Below, in pieces: positions 1 through 10,468 of a stretch of DNA of 64,000 nucleotides. The notes beneath the pieces were generated by a model, which was given only the letters and a program-made list of their open reading frames with translations, was not told the DNA's origin and did not search any database. The DNA is from Malania oleifera (taxonomy: Eukaryota; Streptophyta; Magnoliopsida; Santalales; Ximeniaceae): positions 50,668,093 through 50,732,092 of the forward strand of contig NC_080426.1 of assembly GCF_029873635.1 (NCBI RefSeq), read 5' to 3'. The first letter of the stretch is position 1. The number at the start of each line of letters is the position of its first letter. The position numbers and the translations under genes were made by a program.

Positions 1-595
1 CAATCCAAAGTTTGGCATACTAAACTTGAACTTTTGGTCACCCGAGGCATATTTGAACATGGGAGTTCGGGCTGCCGAGTTGTTAGGAAAAGTCGGAATC
101 AAGGTTTGGTCGTTTGTGGACACTACAGTGATTTTAGGTTCCGTCGCTCGAAACCAAGTCAACCTTCTGACTAATCAAAGGTTCGGTCACCCGAGGTGTT
201 TTGAACATCAAGGTTTCGGTCACCCGAAACCTCACAAGTTTGGCCTTTTATGTCCTATTCTCTTAAATTATTTCCCTGATTAATATATGTAATATTGGGG
301 ACTATCTTATGTGTTTGTGTAAGGACCAAAGGTCTTTCTAAGGTTTTTTTTAGCTTACTTATCCGTACATGCATGTCATGCAATGATTATTATAGACATT
401 TGAATAAATGCTTATTACAGACCCAAATGAATAAAAATTACAACACTTAAAAGCATATAGTGTCTTCATTTTCCTTCGGGTCTCTGAGTGTCATCATATG
501 ATATAGTTAATGTAAACTTGCACATCAACTCGACAAACATTAAATACCGGAGTATTTGTCATAATCAAAATAGGGTATGTCCCACAAGGTCAACA
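1..595 (-). mobile_element. Solo LTR of family S (copy S0), part only
   Basis: The minus-strand 5' portion of an S-family LTR. Its outer end (GGTCAACA on the plus strand, so TGTTGACC on the minus strand) matches three complete copies in this window at 27356-29402, 40083-42020 and 44538-46693. The first 235 bases carry family-typical imperfect palindromes such as GGTCACCCGA. The rest lies outside the window, so its target duplication cannot be checked; the right flank is AAATT. It is inserted in O-family LTR sequence. No coding sequence is visible; the short open frame near the start is chance. Confidence 0.7.
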
Positions 596-1105
596 AAATT
601 ATTTAACCCAGTTTAAATATTTCTCAATATAAATCATATGTCATACAAATTTCATCTAATATTTATATCATAAATAAATTTCAGGTAAAACATCATAATA
701 TCGTTTCTCATATTTCTCAACCCATAATTTTCAGAAATAGACTGCTATAATTTATTCATCTTACTTGACTTACTTAAAGGTCCACTAACACCCTAAATCT
801 GACGCTTCTCAGCGTTCACATCTTAAAAACCTAAAAATCCCATTTTTATCAAATCAATCAACTCATTTCCCACAACAATTTATGTATAATACTTCCCATA
901 TTTCAAATACTTCGAACAACCCATTAAACCCTAAAACCTCTTACTTACCCTAATTTTGGGAAGATGCCCTGAAACTCCAAACTAAAAATTTACTTCACCT
1001 ACGTTGCAGAGAATCTTCCCAAAAACCTCATGGCAGTTCCTGATCATCAAATTGGGCCTTAACAAAGCCGAAAATGAAGAGAGAAGTGAGAGAGAGTCAT
1101 GGATC

Positions 1106-1146
<41 letters not shown>

Positions 1147-1451
1147 TGGCACTGAAAAATTAGGGTTTCACCCTTTATAGCCTGGGATTCGTCGACAAAT
1201 TCAAGTAGTTCATCAATGAACTTATGAAGGAACTTCGTTGACGAGGAAGCTATTTCGTCAACGAACCTGAACCCTAAACTCTCTCGGTAATCTCTCATTG
1301 ATGAGACACGTTTAACTCGTCGCCAAAATCTGTGGGACATTCGTCTTCGAAGACCCTAGATTCGTCCATGAAGTCTTGTTTTCTCCCTTTTAAAAATTTC
1401 CTTCCCTTTACTCTTGCCCTTATCCATGAATAACTTTTCTGGGTCTCTACA
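596..1451 (-). mobile_element. O-family LTR fragment, reverse orientation
   Basis: It matches, base for base over long stretches, the O solo LTR at 2687-3587 plus 12311-12676, and starts on the minus strand with TGTAGAGACCC (plus-strand end gggtctctaca at 1451). It contains, in minus order, degenerate GTCGAC palindromes (1375 down to 1189), a TATA-like CTATAAAGG (about 1171-1180), a (GA)n tract, a conserved leader, a strong splice-donor-like GGGTAAGTAAG (941-950) and a second donor-like site near 770. It is cut at 596 by the S0 insertion. Confidence 0.7.
1107..1141. repeat. (GA)n microsatellite
   Basis: An uninterrupted AG dinucleotide run in the O-family LTR fragment, just after the TATA-like site in LTR orientation. 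The O copy near 12335 and the A LTRs (CT run near 10430-10465) have a pyrimidine or purine tract at the same relative place, so it is probably part of the ancestral LTR leader. Confidence 0.9.
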
Positions 1452-1588
1452 TGGATTGATTACTTGGTATCCCACTTCGGGTCGGGTTGTGTTGATATGG
1501 TATCAGAGTTGTGACGTGGCAGGTGTTGGATTAATATTTATTATTTACTAGAGATAAAAAAAAATGGTATGAAAATCGGGGCGTTACA
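1452..1588 (+). mobile_element. O-like LTR 3'-end fragment, forward orientation
   Basis: It ends cggggcgttaca and contains ATGGTATGAAAATCGGGG. This resembles the minus-strand 3' end of the O solo LTR at 2687-2820, including the cggtacccac-type box and an AAAAAAATGGTATGAAAA run. It sits tail-against-head with the reverse fragment on its left and is joined directly to copia D sequence on its right. It is probably the end of a separate related LTR that was interrupted or rearranged. Confidence 0.55.
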
Positions 1589-2686
1589 ACATAGTTGATT
1601 TTTGGGTACCTTGATCTCCTTCCTCTCTGTCTGGCAAGTGCCTATTTGGTGGTTTACCACAATTGTGCCTGAAAAGGTAAGATATATCTAGTAGAGGACT
1701 CTATATTATCTGTAAAGGAGGGTGAAATAGTATGGCTTACCTCAGGAATATTCTCAGGAGATAAGTCCGTGGATACTGTAGGCAAAGGGGATTCCTCATT
1801 TTGTGATTCTTCATTTGGAGTAGACTTTGTGATTATGTTTGGTGTTGCCGTAGAATCGTCATTCTGATTATTCTAGTCTTCAGTCCAATCAAAACTTAAC
1901 CACTTCATCTCTTCACTTGGTGTCTCCCCCTGAAGTGAGGGAGTGGAGGATGAAGAATAGTAGAGCTCAGATTCCATGAAGGTAATATCCATGGTAGTAT
2001 GAAACCTTCGAGTAGTGGGATTATAACATCGGTATCCATTTTGGTGTGTGCCATTCCCTAGAAAAAAACATCAAAGAGCACACGAATCCAATTTGGTATG
2101 TTGATTCTTTGGAAGGTCAACATAAGCCACATAGCCAAAGATCCGAGGTGGTAGCATTAGGATGGATGGTAGTGAAACGAAACTTGACAGAACTTGAAGA
2201 GGAGTCTTAAACTTCAAGAGTTTAGAGGGAAGGCAGTTGATAAGATGCACAATAGTGGTCACAACATTTGACCAATGGTGAGCCGGAACATGGGCACTCA
2301 GAAGAAGAGGCCAGGCAGTTTCAAGGATATGTCAATTTTTCCGTTCAGCTACCCCATTTTGCTGCAGAGTTTGAGGGCATGATGTCTCATGGATGAGTCC
2401 ATATTTCTAAAAGTATGACTTGAACTGATGATTTATATATTCCCCATAATTATCCGAGTGAAGGACTCGAATTGAGGAGGAAAATTGTGTCTGAACCATA
2501 ACATGAAAGGATTGAAAAATACTAAACACTTCATCCTTACTTTTCATCAAATAAAGCCAGGTCATTCTAGTGCAATCATCAATACACAACACAAACCAAC
2601 ACACTCCACAGACAATAGGTAAAGGAGAGGGACCCTATACATCAGAGTGAATTAAAGTAAATGGAGTATCACTTTTATTCAAGCAT
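1589..2686 (-). pseudogene. Copia element D, integrase core and downstream pol remnant
   Basis: Decayed Ty1/copia pol on the minus strand. From 2686 downward the translation shows the copia integrase catalytic region: an HSDV-type first aspartate box with a TAG stop just after it, then the block at 2604-2407 with DDCTRMTWLYL and HSDN (second aspartate), and at 2262-2071 the downstream block ending in a CIFLGY-like motif. Below 2010 lies the serine-rich linker before reverse transcriptase (PSLQGETPS). The sequence stops at 1589 against an LTR fragment, so reverse transcriptase, RNase H and the 3' LTR are absent. Several in-frame stops and a frameshift make it non-functional. It continues the element whose gag and protease lie at 12677-14335; the intervening 10 kb is a later insertion flanked by AAGCA/AAGCG. 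Confidence 0.8.
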
Positions 2687-2849
2687 GTGATGCCCCAATT
2701 TTTCATACCATTTTTTTCCTCATATAAATAAAATATACCAATCATCTATCAGCCACATTAACCTCTGTTACCCCAATACATAACCCGAACCGAAAGTGGG
2801 TACCGAGTACACAATCATATCCACATACGCAATCTAACAGCGAAAGTCT

Positions 2850-2852
<3 letters not shown>

Positions 2853-2884
<32 letters not shown>
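2853..2884. repeat. (AT)n microsatellite
   Basis: An AT dinucleotide run followed by GTGTGTATATACATACATA inside the O solo LTR. It encodes nothing. Confidence 0.9.
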
Positions 2885-2889
<5 letters not shown>

Positions 2890-3066
2890 ATATACATACA
2901 TACCACAACGAATACACATACCAGAGTACTACCATCCATATATACAAGTCTAATACAAAATCTCTAGGGGAATCAAACCTCCCTAACTTAAAATACTCAC
3001 CCTATCTACCCAGGGTATCGGCTCCCCTCTATCTCGGAGCTCTATCACCAGGTCTATCTTGATTTC

Positions 3067-3441
3067 CTGAAATATTTAAATGATTGGGTGTGACACATCT
3101 CAGTAAGACGGAATAAATTATCTACAATGTGTGACAATATGAGATTCATTATATCATAACATATATTCGTTACAGTAATACTATCTTTTGAGAAAATATA
3201 CCAATTCCACAACCATAATCATATAGATATACAACACAAGCTTTCAAAAGCTTTTACTTTAATTTTCGAAACCGTACACACGCAACCCATAATTACCAGC
3301 GAAATTCCTGAGATTTCAAAAACCTAAAAATCACATTTTTACCAAATCAATCAACTCATTTCCCACAACAATTTCTATATAATACTTCCCAAATTTCAAA
3401 TACTTCAAACAATCCATTAAATCCTAAAATCTCTTACTTAC
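3067..3441 (-). other. Candidate intron inside O-family LTR
   Basis: On the minus strand a consensus donor ATGGTAAGTAAG follows a conserved leader block, and about 375 nt later a CTTACTGAG box with a TGAG/CACA near-stem leads to ATATTTCAGG. The gypsy LTRs of A, B, F and E have the same pair of signals 1.2-2.0 kb apart. This copy is shorter than its relatives, consistent with an internal deletion. No transcript evidence is available here; the call rests on comparison only. Confidence 0.35.
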
Positions 3442-3667
3442 CATGATTTTGGGATGATGCCCCGGAACTCCAAACTGAACATTTACACCGCCTATGTTGT
3501 TGAGAATCTTCCTAGGAACCTCATGGCGGTTCCCGGTCGTCAAACTGGGCCTTAACGAAGCCGAAAACGAAGAGAGAAGTGAGAGAGTGTAACGACCCAA
3601 AAAATAATGGTATTTAAATAATAAAGAAATAGGGAAATGGAAATAGAAATAAAAGAAGGCAGTAGGC

Positions 3668-3928
3668 TTCGTCGACGATATTGCACTTTGAAGATAATAA
3701 CTCGAAAGATTTTTCCACAACGCCTCGTCGATGAACACAGGGAGTTCGTCGATGAGCGCATAAGGGGACCTTGTCGACGAAGCCACGCCTCGTCAACGAG
3801 AAGATACCGAGAAGGGTTTTTGAGACAATCTGAAATTCGTCGATGAGGGAGGAAGTTCGTCGACGAAATTATTAAAGGACTCGTCGACAAGGAGATGTGT
3901 CTCGTCGACAAATCCGACTCTATAAATA
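3668..3928 (+). promoter_or_regulatory. Palindrome array and TATA box of A 5' LTR
   Basis: About nine copies of TCGTCGACGA or one- to two-base variants (TCGTCGATGA, TTGTCGACGA, TCGTCAACGA) lie between 3668 and 3912. They are followed within ten bases by TATAAATA at 3921-3928. The spacing of cluster to TATA box suggests an upstream activating array for the LTR promoter. The binding factor is unknown. The 3' LTR holds the same array at 10140-10360 with TATA at 10370-10377. Confidence 0.6.
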
Positions 3929-4141
3929 GTGAAAACCCATATTTTTCACGCAAAACTCGCATAGAAACCCTCTCATCTCTCTCTCTCTCTACATCCCTCT
4001 CTCCTTCTCTCTTCGATTTTGGGTCCATTTCACGTCGGATAGACGATCTGAAGCCACCACGACGCTCTTAGTAAAGTTCTCTGCAAGTCTGCTGGAGCTT
4101 ATCGTTGGTGGAATTGGTTTGGATTTCGTCTCAATCTCAGG

Positions 4142-4635
4142 GTAAGACATTTTATTCAGTATTTGTCATTCTCTCAGTTATAAGAAATACAATACATGAA
4201 AAAATACTGATGTTTTGTTCTGGGGGATTTGATTTTCAAGGTGTTGAGTGGAGAACCCTGCGGGTATAGGGCAAGAGTACAGTAGGGACTTTTCATAGAT
4301 AATGTAAAGGAATGTGCTATGCTATGAATTTTTATAATGTTAACAGAGATTTTACACATATGTATATACCAGCTTATTACCTAGTTTTACAGAATATGAG
4401 TTTTAAATGTTTGTGTGGCCTAAGTAGATATTTATGTGATGAAGAACTTATATGGTTTTTTTATAGTATATTATACTATATTGAATACACAGATATAGAC
4501 AATATATACAGTTTATATAGATTTTTTCCCAGTATATGAAGTTATACAAAATATACAGATATAGTCATATATTTACAGAGATTATATAGAAAGATAAACA
4601 TACATATACAGCTTTTATTCGAATAGTTTCATTAA

Positions 4636-4682
<47 letters not shown>

Positions 4683-5553
4683 ATAGTTTTACTCAGATCA
4701 GTATATTACAGCTTTATTCAGAACAGTATATACAGTGTTTATAGTATGCCATGTTTCCTATTACCATAACATACAGAGTATATAGACAGAGTATACAGAC
4801 AGATATACAGAGATAGCATCAAGATGTTACAGATACAGTATACAGAGATTACAGTATTTATAGGTACAGAAAGATAACGTTATGGTAATTTTGGAAACAC
4901 GATGAAAATAGTAAGAGTATATATGTATATATGTATATATATAGTATCAGATCCCTGAGGAAGATTACAGACAGATACAGTACAAATAAAGAATACAGAG
5001 CACGGTACCATTGCTAGATATAGATAGAGTGCAACCACAAATCTCAGATAGTGTGTTGGTACCGTCGACCGTGCTCAGAGAGTATGCAGCTCCCCAGTTC
5101 GCTGGGTGGAGGGGGCCGGTTTGACAAGGTAGCAGCCAGTTCCATGCCGAGGAGAGTATACAGCTTGGCCGTACTAAGGTAGTGTAGAGTATATTGACTT
5201 ATCTAGAGGGCCGACCAAATTAAGTCCCACCTACAAGACACACAACCCTATCATGAGGGGTCAAATCATGACATACAGAGTTTCAGGGATAAAGCACAGT
5301 TATGTATATGTATATAGTTTTACAGTATATGATGAGTATAATATGATATTAGTAATATGAAAAGTAGAAAATACAGATGATATAGTTATATTTAAAATTG
5401 TGAAAAGAAAGATATGCTTTACAGATTTATTATTGTATTATAGTTCAATTGTTATTTAAACAGTATTCCTAACTTAGTTGCCACACACTAGTAATAGCAT
5501 ATTTCCACTTACTGAGCGTCGACTCACCCCATTACTTTAACATTTTTTTTCAG
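4142..5553 (+). other. Candidate intron inside A 5' LTR
   Basis: Donor CAGG|GTAAGA lies about 190 nt after the probable transcription start and an acceptor with a T8 tract ends CAG at 5553. The 3' LTR keeps the equivalents at 10618 and 12015. Removal would excise the AT repeats and the GAGCACGGTACC region from the leader RNA. A second donor-like site occurs at 10781 in the 3' LTR (AAGGTAAGGG) but is mutated in this copy. The inference is comparative; no RNA evidence is available. Confidence 0.35.
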
Positions 5554-5825
5554 GTAAGCCAATTAGGCTAGCAAATCAGGCTCACGGATAGAGAGTATAT
5601 TGGTTACCCTGGTTTAGAGGGTAAGTTTGTGTAGGGTTTTGTATTTTGGGATAGATATTTTGGAGAGAGATGTATTTTATATAGTTATGGTTGAGAAACA
5701 CAGATACCTGGTATCGTATGATGTGTATGGATTACGTTTCCGCTGCATGGGTATAATTTTATATTCAGATTTACCCAGGTACCTTCCGAGGCTCAAGTTC
5801 CATAGCAGGGGGTATCAGAACAGTT

Positions 5826-5826
5826 A

Positions 5827-5858
<32 letters not shown>

Positions 5859-5869
5859 GTATATATATG

Positions 5870-5901
<32 letters not shown>

Positions 5902-5905
5902 AAAA
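5826..5905. repeat. (AT)n/(TATATG)n microsatellite in A 5' LTR
   Basis: An AT-rich run with interspersed GTATATAT units just before the 5' LTR end. The 3' LTR has only a few AT units here (about 12287-12293), so the run expanded after insertion. Confidence 0.9.
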
Positions 5906-5920
5906 GAGGTCATTACAGTT

Positions 5921-5932
5921 TGGTATCAAAAG
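5921..5932 (+). other. Primer-binding site of element A
   Basis: TGGTATCAAAAG lies three bases after the 5' LTR. It is a decayed form of TGGTATCAGAGC, the complement of the 3' end of initiator Met-tRNA used by many plant LTR retrotransposons. Intact forms occur in element B (30216) and element E (58284). Confidence 0.8.
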
Positions 5933-6250
5933 TTAAGTTGTTAGGTTCTATAGACTTTAGAGTGCAGTGGGAAACAATACCAGAATATAGGAAAATATTT
6001 TAGGTTTGTTCTGTGATCTCGATACAGGATTTCGTGGTGGTTTCTGTGTTTTTCCTGGGGTGACAACTTCAGGAAAGTCATAGTAAACTATTGATGAGTT
6101 ATGTATTTAGGTTATGGGATGTGATTTGGGGTTAGGATCAGGAGGGATGATTAATAGAGAATTCGGAGTTTTAGTTGAATAAGTTGGGTGTATAGGGAAA
6201 TAGAATTCTGAAACAATGTTCTATGAAACGGTGTTCTATGTATTTGCAGG

Positions 6251-7420
6251 ATGGACCCGGGAGGCAATAGCGCTCACGCTAGTGGGAATGATGGTGCTGG
6301 TCCTTTTGGTGCAACAGGTGGGGATTCAGATGCTGTGCTACGCAATGTGGCTCAGCAAGTTATGGCTGAGATTACATGGACCTCTAGAGAGCAGGAAGGT
6401 CCATCTTCAGCTTAGGGATGTACCATAGAGAAATTTACAAAGATGAATCCGCTAGCATTTTCTAGAGCGACTGACCCTATAGTTGCAGAGAACTGCGTAC
6501 AGGAGGTAGAGAAGATTCTGACAGTACTTCATTGCACCGACAAGCAGAGACTTTTATATGCTACATATAGGCTGGCAAGGGAGGCCGAGAGATGGTGGGC
6601 AGTCGCCAGATTGTTGGAGGAGCAGAGGGTTATACTAGTGTCGATGACCTAGGCCCGTTTCAGGGATATATTTTTCGATAGGTACTATCCTGCCTCAGTC
6701 AAAGAGGCTTGAGTACAGGATTTCTGAGCCTGTCCTAGGGATCATTGCTTGTCCAGCAGTATGCGGTGAGATTTATCGAGCTCTCGGGTTTCTGCCCATA
6801 TACTGTCCCCGATGAAGTAAAGAAGGTCAGAATGTTTGAGAGGAATTTGAGGTGAGATATTTACAGGCAAGTGGCAGTACTGAGGATCTAGGATTTTGCA
6901 GAGTTAGTTGACAGGCCATTATAGCGGAGGAGAGTCTATCTAAAGAGACGGAGACACAGAATCAAAGGAAGAGGACCGCACCCTCAAGTTTTCAGGCGGG
7001 TCCTAGCCGAGGCCCTGGAGAGGGGGTTAGATCTGGCAGAGGCCAGAGGCAGATGGTAGCCCACGCGGGATTTCAGTGCAGACAGCTTCCTGCCATTTGT
7101 CCTAGATGCGGATAGAGACATCCTAGTGAGTGCTGACTGGGGGAGAATGTTTGTTATCGCTGTGGGAGGCTGGGTCATATGGCTTGATCGTGTCAGATGC
7201 CATCAAATTATGCACTGGCTCCCAGGCCATTTCGAGGTGGATATCAGGCACCTCATGGAGGTCAACAGAGAAATACTGCACCGGCAAGAGTCTATGCGTT
7301 GACGTCGGGAGACGCTAAGACGGCTAGAGACGTGGTCACAGGTATCATTATTGCTTTACCATATAAATTGTTGTTTTGTTTGATACAGCTGCCACCCATT
7401 CCTTTATATCAGCGGGATAT
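6251..7420 (+). pseudogene. Element A gag (capsid, zinc knuckle) and start of protease
   Basis: Gag packages the element RNA. A start at 6251 (MDPGGN) matches gag starts of elements B (MDPGG) and E (MDSGN). The capsid region includes ATYRLAREAERWW, typical of plant Ty3 gag (retrotransposon gag family), and a downstream zinc knuckle CYRCGRLGHMA then stop then SC at about 7152-7194. At least seven in-frame stops interrupt it, for instance near 6413, 6650 and 6709, most TAG where relatives have Gln or Trp. The protease active site is DTAAT instead of DTGAT (about 7380) and a frameshift lies just after it. Confidence 0.8.
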
Positions 7421-7494
7421 GTGAAAATAGCTGGAATAGATGGGATCAGTGGTAAAATGCAGGAAGGTGTTGCGACATTTTCTAATAAGTATCC

Positions 7495-9327
7495 AGGGGA
7501 GGGTGTTGTTAGCCAATCTTATGATCCTTGATATGCAGGGGTTTGATGTGATATTGGGCATGGACTGGCTAGCTACTCATTACGCTAGCATGGAGTGCCA
7601 TCAGAAAGAAGTGATTTTCAGACCCCCGGGTGAATAAGAGTACAGATTTGTAGGAACACGCATACGTGCTTCACCGCAGCTAATGTCAGCTATTCAAGTG
7701 AGGAGGCTGCTGCAAGATGGTTTCCAGGGGCATGTCACATACCTAAAAGAATCGCCAAAAGAAGAATTGAGACAAGCTAACATACTAGTAGTGAGAGAGT
7801 TTCCAGATGTATTTCTAGAAGAATTACCTGGTTTGCCACCTGATCATGAGATTGAGTTCGCTATAGATCTGTTGTCAGGATCTGTGCCAGTATCTAAAGC
7901 ACCGTACCGTATGGCTCCAGTCAAGTTGAAAGAACTAAAAGATCAACTACAAGAATTGCTGGATAAGGGTTTTATTAGGCCTAGTGTGTCACCCTGGGGT
8001 GTGCCAGTTTTATTCGTGAAAAAGAAGGATGGGACCATGAGACTGTGTATCAATTATAGGGAGATCAATAAACTAATGATCAAAAATAAATATCCTCTCC
8101 CTAGGATCGATGATTTATTTGATCAGTTTCGGGGGACCCGGGTTTACTCTGAAATTGATCTACGGTTAGGCTACCATCAGGTGAAAGTTAAAGTAGAGGA
8201 TATTTCGAAGACTGCGTTTCGTACCAGGTATGGGCATTACGAGTTCTTAGTGATGTCATTCGGGTTGACTAATGCACCAGCAGTATTTATGGATTTGATG
8301 AATCGGGTGTTCCATCAGTATTTGAACCAGTTTGTGGTTGTATTTATTGATGATATACTGGTATACTCGAGGAGTTCTGAGGAGCATGAGCATCATTTGA
8401 GGCTGGTCTTGCAGATATTAAGGGAAAAAAAATTTATGCAAAATTCAAGAAATGTGAGTTTTGGTTAAAACAGGTTACTTTTTTCGGCCATGTGATCTCT
8501 AAAACAGTTGTATCAATTGATCCAAGTAAAATAGAGGTAGTGGTGAGTTGGGAAAGGCTGGGAAATGTTCAGGAAGTTAGGAGTTTTCTGGGATTAGCAA
8601 GTTATTACCGGCGCTTTATGGATGATTTCTCCAAGCTATTAGGTCCATTAACACGTCTTACGAGAAAAAATGTAAAGTTTGACTGGACCAACGACTGTGA
8701 GTAGAGTTTTTAGGAGTTAAAGCGGTGACTAGTTTCAACTCCAGAACTGGCTATTCCTTCAGAGGATGATGGGTTTGTAATATACAGTGATGCCTCTTTG
8801 AAGGGTTTTGGATGCGTGTTGATGCAGCACGGTAGGGTCATTGCTTATGCGTCTAGACAGCTTAAAGAATATGAGAAGAATTATCTTATCCATGATTTAG
8901 AACTTGCTGCAGTGGTGTATGCTCTCAAGATCTGGAGGCATTATTTATATGGTGGAAAGTGCGAGATTTTCACGAATCACAAAAGTATGAAATATTTCTT
9001 TACCCAGAAAGAGTTGAATATGAGGCAAAGAAGGTGGCTAGAACTTATTAAAGACTATGATTACATGATTAGTTACCACCCAGGAAAAGAGAATGTAGTG
9101 GCAATTGCTCTGAGCAGGAAATCAGGGGGACCTGTACTGGCAGTTATGGAGATACAACACTCAATTCTGATATATTTGGAGAGGCTCAGCATAGAATTGG
9201 TAGAGGATAGTCCTCAGGAAGCTATTGCCAGTCTAGTGGTTCAGCTTACGCTATACGAGAGGATTAAAGTAGCTCAGGGTGATGATGCGGAGTTGGTAGA
9301 GGTATTGGCTAGAGTGCGGGATTGTTA
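7495..9327 (+). pseudogene. Element A pol: protease end, reverse transcriptase, RNase H
   Basis: Reverse transcriptase copies the element RNA and RNase H removes the template. The longest open piece, 7683-8468, holds the RT fingers and palm: [30 protein letters not shown] and the catalytic FIDDILVYS (about 8344-8370). The frame then breaks at an A8 run (8425-8432), apparently a one-base insertion, and continues in another frame with the thumb (FLGLASYYRRF). RNase H spans about 8775-9115 with YSDAS and [14 protein letters not shown], but a conserved aspartate is Asn (FTNHKS), which should impair it. A TAG stop at about 8702 precedes RNase H. Confidence 0.85.
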
Positions 9328-9777
9328 GGGAGAGGAGTTTCGCATATCAGATGTCGAAGTCCTATGATTCCGTGCTAGGCTCTGTGTTCCTACAGATACC
9401 GAGATTAGGAGAACTATATTAGAGGAGGTTCACAAATCTCTATACACCGTACATCCTAGTAGCACTAAAATATATCGAGATCTGAGAGAGTTTTTCTTGT
9501 GGAGTGGAATAAAGAGGGAGATAACCAAGTTTGTTCAACAATGTTTGACGTATTTCATGTTGCTATGTTAAGGAAATGTGTCCCAGACCCATCCCACATA
9601 ATCAGCTATGCAGAGATAGAGTTTAAGGATTCACTAGCTTATGAAGAGACACCAGTACATATATTAGACAGAAAGACACAAGTACTGCACACCAAAGAAA
9701 TTCAATTAGTAAAAGTTTTGTGGAAGAATCATACTATAGAGGAAGCTTCTTGGGAACTCGAGGAGCAGATCAGATAG
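9328..9777 (+). pseudogene. Element A integrase remnant with catalytic core deleted
   Basis: After the RNase H linker comes the start of the integrase zinc-binding domain (VHKSLYTVHPSSTKIYRDL, the HH half). The text then jumps near 9545-9550 from the position of the CC half straight to the C-terminal [20 protein letters not shown]. Elements E and F have roughly 0.9 kb of catalytic core (DDE) between these points. The remainder has a chromodomain-like tail (LVKVLWKNHTIEEASWELEEQI). The element therefore cannot encode an active integrase. Confidence 0.85.
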
Positions 9778-10045
9778 AGATACCTGCAGTTATTTCAAGA
9801 GGTATAGAGGTAATCAGGTAAAGTATAATAGTTAAATAAGTTTCTTTTGCAGGTACATGTATTGATTTTAGTTAGTAGATAGTTTTTAGTTTCTATATGT
9901 GTAATTCCCCAGGACATAAATGTAACCACGGTATTCCTCTCCCACTAGTGAGGGCAGGTAATAATAAGTAGATCATTTTCCTTTACGGGATGATGGAGTG
10001 TATAGATGGAGATATAGATAGTAAATTTGGAGGAAAAAATTTTAT

Positions 10046-10058
10046 AAGGAGGGGAGAA
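10046..10058 (+). other. Polypurine tract of element A
   Basis: AAGGAGGGGAGAA lies directly before the 3' LTR, the usual site for plus-strand DNA priming. The same sequence or a close variant precedes the 3' LTRs of B (35153-35165), F (49117-49129) and E (63382-63390). Confidence 0.9.
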
Positions 10059-10429
10059 TGTAACGACTCGAAAAATAATGGTATTTAAATAATAAAAAGA
10101 GAGGGAAATGGAAACAGAAATAGAAGAAGGTAGTAGGCTTCGTCGACGACATTGCATTTTGAAGATAATAATCCGAAAGAATTTTCCACAGGGCCTCGTC
10201 GACGAACACAGGGAGTTCGTCAATGTGCGCATAAGGGGACCTCGTCGATGAGAAGATATCGAGAAAGGTTTTTGGGACAGTCTGAAACGTCGACGAGGAA
10301 GGAATTCGTCGACGAAATTATTAAAGGACTCGTCGACGAGGTGATGTGTCTTGTTGACGAATCCGGCTCTATAAATAGTGAAAACCCAGATTTTTCACGC
10401 AAAACTCGCGCAGAAACCCTCTCCTCTCT

Positions 10430-10468
<39 letters not shown>

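Larger units (their letters stand above)
2687..3587 (-). mobile_element. O solo LTR, 3' part (interrupted)
   Basis: Minus-strand 3' portion of an O-family LTR of about 1.27 kb; the other part is 12311-12676. Its outer end reads GGCATCACA on the minus strand (plus TGTGATGCC at 2687). The flanks of the whole LTR are AAGCA (2682-2686) and AAGCG (12677-12681), a 5-bp target duplication with one change. With no internal region or partner LTR it is a solo LTR inserted in copia D. It carries a donor-like GTAAGTAA (minus, 3441-3434) and a minus acceptor-like TTTCAGG ending at 3067. Gypsy element A has inserted at 3587/3588. Confidence 0.8.
3588..5917 (+). repeat. 5' LTR of element A
   Basis: Starts TGTAACGACCC and ends GAGGTCATTACA, imperfect inverted ends. 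In order it holds a GTCGAC-type palindrome array (3668-3912), TATA box (3921-3928), CT-rich leader, conserved leader block, donor-like CAGGGTAAGA (4138-4147), AT microsatellite (4636-4673), GAGCACGGTACC box (4998-5009) with its inverted partner (5058-5076), the CTTACTGAG box (about 5511) and an acceptor-like TTTTTTTTCAGG (5544-5554). It is longer than the 3' LTR mainly because of AT-repeat expansion at 4636-4673 and 5826-5905. Confidence 0.9.

Noticed and set aside
3552..4028. 158-codon minus-strand open frame in the A LTR, and similar frames in the other LTRs
   Set aside because: They run across the LTR boundary, palindrome array and CT tract and are not kept between LTR copies.
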